Assembly: GCA_938030735.1 (NCBI GenBank)
Contig: CALHIM010000011.1
Location: 186,001-250,000, forward strand
Length of the DNA stretch: 64,000 nt
Origin: an uncultured bacterium
Lineage (GTDB): Bacteria > Patescibacteriota > Saccharimonadia > Saccharimonadales > Saccharimonadaceae
Direction of reading: 5' to 3'
Shown: positions 24,071-31,588 of the stretch, piece after piece
Numbering within the stretch: position 1 is the first letter of the stretch
How the letters are laid out: each line of letters begins with the position of its first letter
The notes under the pieces: model-generated
Told to the model about the DNA's origin: nothing
Databases searched by the model: none
What the model saw: the letters and a program-made list of their open reading frames with translations, nothing else
Position numbers and translations under genes: made by a program

Positions 24071-24099
24071 TTGACGAAATCCAGAAAATATAGTATAAT
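24071..24099 (+). promoter_or_regulatory. Promoter of gmk
   Basis: TTGACG at 24071-24076, a 17-nt spacer, TATAAT at 24094-24099, then only 6 nt to the ATG: a leaderless start. Confidence 0.8.
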
Positions 24100-24105
24100 T
24101 TTAAG

Positions 24106-24834
24106 ATGAATAACCTTGAATTTCTTGTAAAAAACTATCAAACACCACCTGAAGCTATTACTTTAGTTAAAAATTCTCGCATTTTATTGCTTGCGGGGAT
24201 TTCTGGCGCAGGAAAAGATACAACCAAAAAATATCTTTTGAAAAACCCAGAATATCGTGATATTGTCAGCCACACAACGCGCACTCCTCGTGAAAATAAT
24301 GGTAAAATTGAACAAAATGGAGTTGACTATAATTTTATTTCGATTGAAAAGGCTGAAGAAATGCTTAAGAAACGTGAGTTTATTGAGGCGAAATTTGTTC
24401 ACGGAAAGATTTATGGTACAAGTGTTACAGAGATTGAAAAAGCGAACCAAAACAGGCAGATTTCTGTAACGGATATTGATATTCAAGGAATTGCAGAATA
24501 TAAAAAAATGAGCGAGCGCGTTGTTGCAGTTTTTATTTTGCCACCAGATTTCGAAACTTGGCGAGCACGTTTTGCAAACCGATATTCAAGTGCGGAAGAA
24601 TTCGAAAAAGATTTTGAAAAACGTTTGCCAGAAGCGATTTCTTCGCTAGAACAGGCGCTCGAAGTGCCGTATTTTCACTTTATTTTGAATGATGGCTTTC
24701 GAAATACAGCGCGAATTATCAACCAAATTATGCATCAAGATGTTGAATTTAATTATAAGGATATTGAAGTGCGTGTGCGAGCGAGAAAACTTTTGGAAGA
24801 TATTAAAGCTAAATTCTTAGAATTACAGAAGTAG
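24106..24834 (+). CDS. gmk: Guanylate kinase
   Basis: Guanylate kinase phosphorylates GMP to GDP. The 242-residue protein has an N-terminal extension of about 25 residues, then the P-loop GISGAGKDT (31-39), the GMP-binding SHTTRTPRENNGKIEQNGVDYNFIS segment and VTDIDIQGI of the family, followed by a helical C-terminal extension. It is longer than the usual 200-210 residues. The usual GPSGxGKST P-loop is changed to GISGAGKDT, but lysine and the following hydroxyl residue remain. The gene is preceded by a consensus promoter and has no ribosome site. Confidence 0.88.
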   Translation: MNNLEFLVKNYQTPPEAITLVKNSRILLLAGISGAGKDTTKKYLLKNPEYRDIVSHTTRTPRENNGKIEQNGVDYNFISIEKAEEMLKKREFIEAKFVHGKIYGTSVTEIEKANQNRQISVTDIDIQGIAEYKKMSERVVAVFILPPDFETWRARFANRYSSAEEFEKDFEKRLPEAISSLEQALEVPYFHFILNDGFRNTARIINQIMHQDVEFNYKDIEVRVRARKLLEDIKAKFLELQK

Positions 24835-24844
24835 GCTAAAAGAA

Positions 24845-24863
24845 AAACCCGCATTTCGCGGGC
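24845..24863 (+). other. GC-rich hairpin after gmk
   Basis: CCCGC-ATTTC-GCGGG just after gmk, without an adjacent T run. It may stabilise the 3' end of the transcript or terminate weakly. The remaining 130 bases before hrcA contain only the CIRCE/promoter region. Confidence 0.5.
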
Positions 24864-24996
24864 ATAGAAGAGTTATGGTCTGTAAAATATCACTTTATCT
24901 GTTTTTAAGCATATTAAATTCTATAAATGTATGTAAAAATAAAAAGTCAAATATTTTTTAAAACTTTTCCGAAAATATGATACTAAAAATACAGAA

Positions 24997-25023
24997 TTAG
25001 CACTCTATTGACCTAAGTGCTAA
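24997..25023 (+). promoter_or_regulatory. CIRCE operator of hrcA-grpE
   Basis: TTAGCACTC, 9 nt, AAGTGCTAA: the HrcA operator with one mismatch in the right arm. The -35 element TTGACC (25008-25013) lies inside the spacer, and the -10 TAAACT (25031-25036) ends 6 nt before the hrcA start, so HrcA binding would block RNA polymerase directly. Confidence 0.93.
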
Positions 25024-25042
25024 TTTATGATAAACTTGAAAT

Positions 25043-25786
25043 ATGAATATTACACCACGACAAACGCAAATTTTGGTAGCGATTATTGAGCAATATGCCG
25101 AAGTTGCCAGCCCGGTTGGTAGTGTTACTTTGGCGAAGCTTTTTAATGTTTCAAGTGCAACAATTCGTTCTGAAATGGCAAAACTTGAAGATATTGGTTT
25201 GATTACGCAACCACACACTTCTGCCGGGCGAATTCCAACCGATAAGGGTTATCGTTTCTATGTAAACCGTTTAACTGCTCAAAGCGAGGGTGAAGATGAA
25301 CAAATTTTACTAAATGCTAATAATTCGAAAGATAGCTTGCGGGGATTTCGGGCGATTTCTTCGCGAGTTTCAGCCCAGAATGACCGCGCCGATCATGCAA
25401 TTCGTTCAGCGGTAGATTCTTTAGTTGAACTTACCGGTAATCTTGGTCTTGCTACAATTGGTGATCAACTTTACATTAATGGAATTTATAATCTTTTTTC
25501 TCAGCCTGAATTTGAAAGTGGTGAAGCGGTCCAGTCTGTTGCGCAGCTTCTTGATAATCTTGAGCCATGGCTTCGTGAAGTTACTCCAAATGAGCCACTC
25601 AATGTTTATATTGGCAGCGAGAATCCAATTGGCAAAAGTTCGGGTGCGAGTTTAATTATTTCAAAATTCGAAAGCCCATTTTCGGAAAATTCCTATATTG
25701 GTGTACTTGGACCAACTCGCCAAAATTACGGAAAAGTGGTGCGATTAGTTCAAAAGACAGGTGAATTTTTGGAAGAGATATTATAA
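25043..25786 (+). CDS. hrcA: Heat-inducible transcription repressor HrcA
   Basis: HrcA represses chaperone genes by binding CIRCE. The N-terminal winged helix is clear (RQTQILVAIIEQYAEVASPVGS, VSSATIRSEMAKLEDIGLITQPHTSAGRIPTDKGYRFYV). The C-terminal sensing domain ends with SYIGVLGPTRQNYGKVVRLV. At 247 residues it is about 90 shorter than typical HrcA, with a reduced middle domain. It is leaderless and sits behind a CIRCE of its own, followed by grpE 15 nt later. The other two CIRCE sites in the window are at dnaK and dnaJ. Confidence 0.94.
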   Translation: MNITPRQTQILVAIIEQYAEVASPVGSVTLAKLFNVSSATIRSEMAKLEDIGLITQPHTSAGRIPTDKGYRFYVNRLTAQSEGEDEQILLNANNSKDSLRGFRAISSRVSAQNDRADHAIRSAVDSLVELTGNLGLATIGDQLYINGIYNLFSQPEFESGEAVQSVAQLLDNLEPWLREVTPNEPLNVYIGSENPIGKSSGASLIISKFESPFSENSYIGVLGPTRQNYGKVVRLVQKTGEFLEEIL

Positions 25787-25801
25787 CTTAAGGAGGAAAA
25801 G

Positions 25802-26329
25802 ATGGAAGAAAATAATGTATTAAAAAATCAAGAAGTTTCGAAAGATGAGAAAAAAGGCGGATTTTTCAAAAAAGATTCAAAGTGTGAAAAACTTCAAGCG
25901 GAGAATTCAGAATTAAAAAATGATTTGCAGCGCACGCGTGCTGATTTCGAAAATTATCGCAAAAATGTTGAGAGCCGAATTTCGAATGCGCAAAATTTGG
26001 GTGAGAAAAAGGCAATTTTGGCATTGATTCCGATGATTGATGATATTGAGCGCGCAATTTCACATTTACCGGCAGAATTGGCGGAAAATTCTTGGGCGCA
26101 AAATGTGGTTAAAATGAGTAAGAATCTTGAAAAAAACCTTTCAAAGCTTGGAGTTGAAAAAATTAATTCTTCAAACGGCACTATTTTTAATCCAGAACTT
26201 CATGAAGCGATTCAGTTTGATGAAGAATCTGAAGGAGAAGAAGAGATTATTGCTGAAGAACTTCGAGCTGGTTATACTTTAAAGGGCGAAGTTTTGCGAG
26301 CAGCAATGGTAAAAGTTGGGCGAAAGTAG
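25802..26329 (+). CDS. grpE: Nucleotide exchange factor GrpE
   Basis: GrpE releases ADP from DnaK. The 175-residue protein has a charged N-terminus, a long coiled coil at about 30-95 containing DFENYRKNVESRI, and a beta domain with NGTIFNPELHEAIQFDEE and GYTLKGEVLRAAMVKVG. It follows hrcA behind AAGGAGG, and the two form a heat-shock operon under CIRCE. Confidence 0.96.
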   Translation: MEENNVLKNQEVSKDEKKGGFFKKDSKCEKLQAENSELKNDLQRTRADFENYRKNVESRISNAQNLGEKKAILALIPMIDDIERAISHLPAELAENSWAQNVVKMSKNLEKNLSKLGVEKINSSNGTIFNPELHEAIQFDEESEGEEEIIAEELRAGYTLKGEVLRAAMVKVGRK

Positions 26330-26338
26330 TTTTATTTG

Positions 26339-26367
26339 TTGACATATTCTTGGCAATATGATATTAT
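26339..26367 (+). promoter_or_regulatory. Consensus promoter for a probable RNA
   Basis: TTGACA at 26339-26344, exactly 17 nt, TATTAT at 26362-26367. No open reading frame follows before the terminator at 26482-26506. Confidence 0.85.
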
Positions 26368-26373
26368 TATAAG

Positions 26374-26506
26374 CGTTGATCCGTTTCACCTTATTCTAGA
26401 AGGTTGGGACTCGCGGATTAGCCTTCTACTAAAATTATTTTTTAAAAATTAGAGTCCGTACCTTTTTATTATTCATAGTATACCGCCTAATGTTGGCGGT
26501 TTTTAA
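26374..26506 (+). ncRNA. Unidentified structured RNA
   Basis: A transcript of about 130 nt is bounded by a consensus promoter and a terminator (ACCGCC/GGCGGT plus TTTTT at 26482-26505). It can fold into an outer helix ATCCG/CGGAT, an inner hairpin ACCTT-ATTCTAG-AAGGT, and a long-range pairing GGACTC with GAGTCC that would cross the first helix as a pseudoknot. No frame longer than a few codons is present. It does not match tmRNA, SRP RNA or 6S RNA as I know them. It could be an independent small RNA or an orphan riboswitch; the gene after it (phosphoketolase) has its own leaderless promoter. Confidence 0.6.
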
Positions 26507-26551
26507 TTTTAAAACTTTAAAATTAAGCATAAATATGATAAAATATAACGT

Positions 26552-28915
26552 ATGAATAGTGGGCAAAATCTTGAAAATATTAAAAAGTTTATTCGTGCGG
26601 CGAATTATTTAACGGTTTCGCAAATTTTTTTGCAAGATAATTTTTTGTTAAATCGTTCTCTGGAATTTAATGATATCAAACCCCGACTTCTTGGGCATTG
26701 GGGGAGTTGCCCGGGTGTAAATCATGTTTATGCACATCTTTTAAATATTCAAAAACAGCTAGAATTTGCAAAAAGTGGGCTCAAAGCTGCTTTTATGCTT
26801 GGCCCTGGACATGCTTTTCCAGCGCTTCAAGCGAATCTTTTTCTTGAAGAAACTCTTTCAAAGATCGATAAAAATGCAGTTCGAAGTTCGCAAGGTATTG
26901 CTTATATTTCGAAAAACTTTTCTTGGCCGGGCGGTTTTCCGTCGCACGCAAGCCCTTTCACCCCAGGCGTAATTCTTGAAGGCGGTGAGCTTGGTTATTC
27001 GCTCTCGACTGCTTTTGGGGCAGTTTTAGACAATCCAAATCTTGTAATGACTACTTTAATTGGTGATGGCGAGGCTGAGACTGGCCCAATTGCTGCAGCT
27101 TGGCATTTAAATAAATTAATAAATCCAGTTGAAAATGGAGTAGTTTTGCCTATTTTGCATTTGAATGGTTATAAAATTTCTGGTCCGACAATTTTTGGAT
27201 CGATGAGTGATTTTGAGTTGATTCAATTTTTTCATGGAGCGGGCTGGGAGCCAAGAATTGTTGATGAATATTCTGCTGAAGATTTCGATTTCGAACTTTC
27301 AAAAGTTTTTTCGAACGCTTTTCGAGATATTTCACGAATAAAATTTGGTCGGAATAACGGTTTTGTTCGGCTACCGATGATTATTATGCGAAGTAAAAAG
27401 GGAAGCTCTGGTGTTGTTGAAAATAATGGTGAAAAAATTGAAGGAAATTCGCTCGCTCATCAAGTTCCGCTTTTAAATGCCAAGAGCGATGAAAAAGAGC
27501 TCAAAAAACTTAAAGATTGGTTAGAATCTTATAAATTTGAAGAGCTTTTTGATTTTGAAAAAGGTGAATTTAAACCTTGGCTTGATGATTTTTTACCAGA
27601 AAAATCAAGTAGGATTGGGCGGAATCGTTTTGTGGACGCGAATTTGAATTTTACAGAATTGAAATTGCCAGAAATTCATGAAAGAGTGGGTGAAAAATCA
27701 CTCGCAATGAATGCAATTGGTGATTTTTTGAAAGAAATTTTCGAAAAAAATCCAGAGAACTTCCGCTTTTTTAGCCCTGATGAAACTTATTCAAATAAAT
27801 TAGATGCTATTTTTAAGGCAACTTCACGTTCTTGGCAGCGAGAAATTAAACCGTGGGAAAAAAAAGATTTATCGAAAAATGGCCGCGTGACGGAAATCTT
27901 GAGTGAGCATTCTTTACAGGGGCTTTTGCAGGGCTATATTTTAACGGGGCGACATGGAGTTTTAACTTCTTATGAAGCCTTTGCACCGATTATTTCTTCG
28001 ATGATGGATCAATATGCAAAATTTCTAGCGCAATCACAAGAAGTGGAGTGGCGAGGTGATCTAGCAAGTTTAAACTATATTTTAACTTCAACTGGTTGGC
28101 GGCAAGACCACAATGGATTTTCGCACCAAAATCCGAGTTTTATTGATGAAGTTTTACGCCGCGAAAACGGAATTGGGCAGATTTTTTTGCCAGCAGATGA
28201 TAATTCGGCAGTTGTGGCGATTTCGAAAATGCTAAAATACCGAAACAATATTAACGTTTTGGTTGCGGGAAAAACGCCTGAACCAAGATATTTTTCTCTT
28301 GAAATTGCACAAAAACAGCTTGAAAATGGCGGAATATTTGTTTTTGATTCTTGGAAAAATCAAGAAATTGCAGATTGGAATTTAATCCCAGAAGATGATG
28401 AGCCAGATTTAATTTTGGCGGCAAGTGGTGATTATGTTTTTAAAGAAACGGTTGCGGCGCTTCGAGTTTTGCTTCATGATGTACCGCAAGTTAAAATTCG
28501 CTTGGTTTATGCTCAAGCACTTTGCGGAAAGGGAATTGGAACTTTTGAAAATACACTTTCGAAAAGCAATTTCGTGAAGATTTTTACCAAAGATAAGCCA
28601 GTTGTATTTGCTTTTCATGGATACGCTAAAACTCTGAAATCAATTTTATTTGATTATGAAAATCCGTCGAGAATTAAAATTAACGGATATGAAGAAAAAG
28701 GTTCAACAACTACGCCCTTTGATATGTTGGCGAGAAATCGAGTTTCGCGATATGATATTGCAATGAGGGCCCTAAATTCGGTTGATAAAGGTGACGAAGA
28801 TTTTGAAAAACTTGCAAGAGAATATCAAAAACGCCAAGATGATGCTTTGCGTTTTGCACTAGAAAACTCAGTGGATGCGCCAGAGATTGAGAATTGGGTA
28901 TATTTGAAGTTTTAA
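26552..28915 (+). CDS. xfp: Xylulose-5-phosphate/fructose-6-phosphate phosphoketolase
   Basis: A thiamine diphosphate enzyme that splits xylulose 5-phosphate (and often fructose 6-phosphate) with phosphate to acetyl phosphate, the key step of heterofermentative sugar breakdown. The 787 residues have family length. Conserved parts include LLGHWGSCPGVNHVYAHL, GPGHAFPALQAN, the TPP/metal site GDGEAETGP near 171 and TSYEAFAPIISSMMDQ. It is cytoplasmic. A TAAAAT box ends 7 nt before the ATG (leaderless). Acetyl phosphate yields ATP through an acetate kinase that is not in this window. Confidence 0.96.
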   Translation: MNSGQNLENIKKFIRAANYLTVSQIFLQDNFLLNRSLEFNDIKPRLLGHWGSCPGVNHVYAHLLNIQKQLEFAKSGLKAAFMLGPGHAFPALQANLFLEETLSKIDKNAVRSSQGIAYISKNFSWPGGFPSHASPFTPGVILEGGELGYSLSTAFGAVLDNPNLVMTTLIGDGEAETGPIAAAWHLNKLINPVENGVVLPILHLNGYKISGPTIFGSMSDFELIQFFHGAGWEPRIVDEYSAEDFDFELSKVFSNAFRDISRIKFGRNNGFVRLPMIIMRSKKGSSGVVENNGEKIEGNSLAHQVPLLNAKSDEKELKKLKDWLESYKFEELFDFEKGEFKPWLDDFLPEKSSRIGRNRFVDANLNFTELKLPEIHERVGEKSLAMNAIGDFLKEIFEKNPENFRFFSPDETYSNKLDAIFKATSRSWQREIKPWEKKDLSKNGRVTEILSEHSLQGLLQGYILTGRHGVLTSYEAFAPIISSMMDQYAKFLAQSQEVEWRGDLASLNYILTSTGWRQDHNGFSHQNPSFIDEVLRRENGIGQIFLPADDNSAVVAISKMLKYRNNINVLVAGKTPEPRYFSLEIAQKQLENGGIFVFDSWKNQEIADWNLIPEDDEPDLILAASGDYVFKETVAALRVLLHDVPQVKIRLVYAQALCGKGIGTFENTLSKSNFVKIFTKDKPVVFAFHGYAKTLKSILFDYENPSRIKINGYEEKGSTTTPFDMLARNRVSRYDIAMRALNSVDKGDEDFEKLAREYQKRQDDALRFALENSVDAPEIENWVYLKF

Positions 28916-28923
28916 TTAAAGTA

Positions 28924-28957
28924 AAAAAATCACACCTCTAATTGGTGTGATTTTTAT
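28924..28957. terminator. Bidirectional terminator
   Basis: AAAAATCACACC and GGTGTGATTTTT form a 12-bp stem between the convergent xfp gene and the restriction-like operon. The stop codon of the minus-strand gene lies within the loop side. Confidence 0.92.
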
Positions 28958-29573
28958 TGTACATTATTTCTGTCCAGATAAAATCTTGACCTAGCAAATT
29001 TACATTTTTATCAACAAAAACTCCATCTTCATTAACTAAATTCCCTATAAAATTTGAAGCATCATTTACTAATTTGTATTTTTTGCCCTTATTTTTTGGG
29101 AATTCAATTAAACATATTTTTGAAATTTCTTTAGCAATTTCCTCTCTGTAAAGAGAGAAATTCTTGCAGTCAAAAGCTGTTAGTATATAGCCAAGAGTTG
29201 AGGGCGCGAATTTTTTACTAGAAAGAAAATTTGTGCTTATATCAACACCCTCAATTGTTTTAACTATTGTTTCTGGGTTTGAATTTTTTATATCTCTAAA
29301 AATTTGATAAAAATTTTTATGCTTTGAAAGTCCTTGCAGATCATCCATATCAATCCAATGCGAAAAATTGTTGAGGTTTTTCGAAAGAAGTTTAGCTATT
29401 TTTTCAGAATTTTCGCTACATATTTCTATTTTCGAAAGTTCACTGTTTAATTTTGGCAAAATTTCCCATTTATAATCTTCGTCGTATTTTTTTATATCTC
29501 CAGAATTTCTACGAGAATAATAATCTTCTTTATTTTGTTCGAAAAATTTTTTCAATGCAACTTTATTTATCAT
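28938..29573 (-). CDS. Unknown partner of the DUF262 protein
   Basis: A 211-residue soluble protein, second gene of a two-gene unit, 9 nt after the DUF262/HNH gene. The N-terminal half is helical and charged. The segment KFAPSTLGYILTAFDCKNFSLYREEIAKEI (about 121-150) resembles by eye the pattern seen in N-terminal regions of McrB-like restriction proteins (a pairing-helix motif before an absent GTPase). No P-loop, HNH or PD-ExK motif is visible. I cannot assign a function. The start follows a weak AGGAC in the end of the upstream gene. Confidence 0.6.
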   Translation of the reverse strand: MINKVALKKFFEQNKEDYYSRRNSGDIKKYDEDYKWEILPKLNSELSKIEICSENSEKIAKLLSKNLNNFSHWIDMDDLQGLSKHKNFYQIFRDIKNSNPETIVKTIEGVDISTNFLSSKKFAPSTLGYILTAFDCKNFSLYREEIAKEISKICLIEFPKNKGKKYKLVNDASNFIGNLVNEDGVFVDKNVNLLGQDFIWTEIMYNKNHTN

Positions 29574-29582
29574 ATAGTCCTC

Positions 29583-31319
29583 TTATTTTAACAGATTCTC
29601 ACTTTTAAGTTTTGCAATAAAATTATCAATAATCCGTGATTTTCTTTCAATAATTTCATTTTCATCAAATTTGTCAAGATTTGTAAGCTCAATAATTTCT
29701 GTAATTTTACTTGGTTCTTTTGAGCTTCCTCGCCGTTTTTTACCGAGGTAAAAGTCTTTTTTGACATCAAATTCAAAATCTGAAGCTTTAATATTTATTG
29801 AGCTTTCCAGAATAATCTTATTTCCAATAGATTCGATTAGATTTTTGTCGGAAATTCCGTTAATTTCGGCACGTTTTTTCGCAAAAATATGTTCGATTTG
29901 AAGTGGTTCTTTCAGGCTCAAGAGTTGCTGATTTTCATTCGAAAAAGCAAACCAAACGAGAAATGATTTTGTAATTCCTTTCATGTTACTAAATTCGAAG
30001 TTATCGAAAGCCGTGCGGAGAGAACTTTCATCAAAAAGATGATTCTCGAAAGATGGAACGAGGCTATTGCGGTTAACTATTTCGCTCATTTCTTTAAAGA
30101 TTGGAGTTCGGAGTTGGTTTACGCCAGGATTTATTAAGCTATAGCCTAAAATAAAGTTTGTTATTTTTGAAAGAAAATGACTGAACGCATCTAAATCGAT
30201 CTCATCGTCTGAATCTCGATTCTGTAAAAACCAAACCGACACAATATTTTCCCACATTGTATTTGGGGAATAGCGCAAAACAAAAAGTTTTCGAATCACT
30301 TCATTGCTAAAAGATTCATCTTGAGAATAAACTTTTTGCCAGAAAATTGCCAAGTCACTTAAATCATCAAGAGCTGATTCATCTTTAAAATAAGGAAAAT
30401 CTTGATTCTCGCCACGGAAGAAACTGCGTAGAGACTCGGTTGTGCTTCTAGTTATGCCATTTTTTGCCCGTAAGAAATACATATATTTTGTGAAAAGTTC
30501 ATCCATTGGCGTGCCTTGTTGTGGCTTGAAAATTTCTTCGGTAATTTCTTCAAGCTTCTTCCATTCTTTAATAAAATCATTCTTTTGATTTTTGTCAAAA
30601 TAAAGTTTGTAGAATTTCGATTTAAAGATATCTGCATCAGCCAAGGGTAGTCCGCGGTCGTTTAGCGTGGAGAAGATTTGTAAGGCATTATCTTGGTTGA
30701 CAGCTTCAATAGATAATATCATGCAATATTCTAAAATTCGTGCCGGAACGTAAAATATTGAAGAAAAATACTTTTCGCTAGCATCTTTAATTTTTTCAAG
30801 AAAGAAACGGAAATTTTGTGCGTATTGGCTGCGAAATTCTTTTGGAACTTTACCGGATTTTAATATTTCCAAAAATTCTTCTTTATCGTTATCTGTTGCA
30901 ACTTCAGAAATTAATTTAAGATTGTTTTTATCTACACGTCCAAATTCATCTGTTTTCCACAAACATGATTCTATCTTTTTTCTAATTAATTGAGACTCAT
31001 CATCTTTTAAAAATTCGAATCTATCATAAAACGCTCGAAGTAAAAGCATTAAGGTTGTTAGGCGCTGCTGGCCATCAATAATCTCGAACTTGCCATTCTC
31101 TGGGAAATAAACTATCGATCCAAGAAAATATTCGTCATTTTCATCAAAAGCTGTGTAGTTTTCATTTGGAATTGTAAAAGAGAAAAGATCGTCCCATAAA
31201 GTTTGACATTGATCTTCAGTCCAAGCGTAAGGACGCTGGTATTCTGGTATTAAGAAATCGTGTTTTCTATTAGACAAGAGCTGATGAATATTTTGTTGAG
31301 TCATTTTTGGCTGAGCCAT
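29583..31319 (-). CDS. DUF262/DUF1524 (GmrSD-type) restriction-like protein
   Basis: A 578-residue protein. The N-terminal DUF262 domain has YQRPYAWTEDQ (about 25-35) and the ParB-like nucleotide motif DGQQRLTTL (about 80-88). The C-terminal DUF1524 region has LQIEHIFAKKR and IGNKIILESSINIKASD, the His-Asn nuclease arrangement of GmrD. This is the architecture of type IV enzymes such as GmrSD, which cut modified phage DNA using NTPs. The start is the ATG at 31317-31319 behind AAAGGA; upstream in-frame codons lie in the promoter. Its promoter (TAAAAT near 31345) is divergent from dnaK. Codon use is like the neighbours. Confidence 0.85.
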   Translation of the reverse strand: MAQPKMTQQNIHQLLSNRKHDFLIPEYQRPYAWTEDQCQTLWDDLFSFTIPNENYTAFDENDEYFLGSIVYFPENGKFEIIDGQQRLTTLMLLLRAFYDRFEFLKDDESQLIRKKIESCLWKTDEFGRVDKNNLKLISEVATDNDKEEFLEILKSGKVPKEFRSQYAQNFRFFLEKIKDASEKYFSSIFYVPARILEYCMILSIEAVNQDNALQIFSTLNDRGLPLADADIFKSKFYKLYFDKNQKNDFIKEWKKLEEITEEIFKPQQGTPMDELFTKYMYFLRAKNGITRSTTESLRSFFRGENQDFPYFKDESALDDLSDLAIFWQKVYSQDESFSNEVIRKLFVLRYSPNTMWENIVSVWFLQNRDSDDEIDLDAFSHFLSKITNFILGYSLINPGVNQLRTPIFKEMSEIVNRNSLVPSFENHLFDESSLRTAFDNFEFSNMKGITKSFLVWFAFSNENQQLLSLKEPLQIEHIFAKKRAEINGISDKNLIESIGNKIILESSINIKASDFEFDVKKDFYLGKKRRGSSKEPSKITEIIELTNLDKFDENEIIERKSRIIDNFIAKLKSENLLK

Positions 31320-31396
31320 AATATCCTTTCGGTTATGTTTATATTTTAATTTTATCACGACAGAGCAAAAAAACAATAGTTGTAAATAATACATCA

Positions 31397-31423
31397 TTAG
31401 CACTCTTGACTTGTGAGTGCTAA
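31397..31423 (+). promoter_or_regulatory. CIRCE operator of dnaK
   Basis: Perfect TTAGCACTC, 9 nt, GAGTGCTAA. The -35 TTGACT occupies the spacer (31406-31411), so repressor and polymerase compete for the same DNA. Confidence 0.97.
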
Positions 31424-31434
31424 AAGCGTATAAT
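31406..31434 (+). promoter_or_regulatory. dnaK promoter with long leader
   Basis: TTGACT, a 17-nt spacer and TATAAT (31429-31434). Transcription should begin near 31441, leaving a leader of about 148 nt. In it AGCTTTCT (31499-31506) and AGAAAGCT (31545-31552) are complementary. An AGAAGGAG ribosome site precedes the start. Confidence 0.88.
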
Positions 31435-31588
31435 CAAAATATAAGCGTGAAACGAATTGCGAGGCGCGCTTTATAGAATAGTTAATAACTTTCGAGAAGC
31501 TTTCTGAAAAATCCGAATAGGCTAAGAAATTCGAAATTGACTAAGAAAGCTATCGAACAGATAAATTTAATAAAGAAAGAAGGAGAAA

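Noticed and set aside
24845..24863. Terminator after gmk
   Set aside because: The hairpin is good, but no T run follows, so it is listed as a hairpin only.
31320..31403. N-terminal extension of the DUF262 protein (28 codons)
   Set aside because: It runs through the TAAAAT promoter of the gene and encodes an unconserved hydrophobic stretch; AAAGGA precedes the ATG at 31319.
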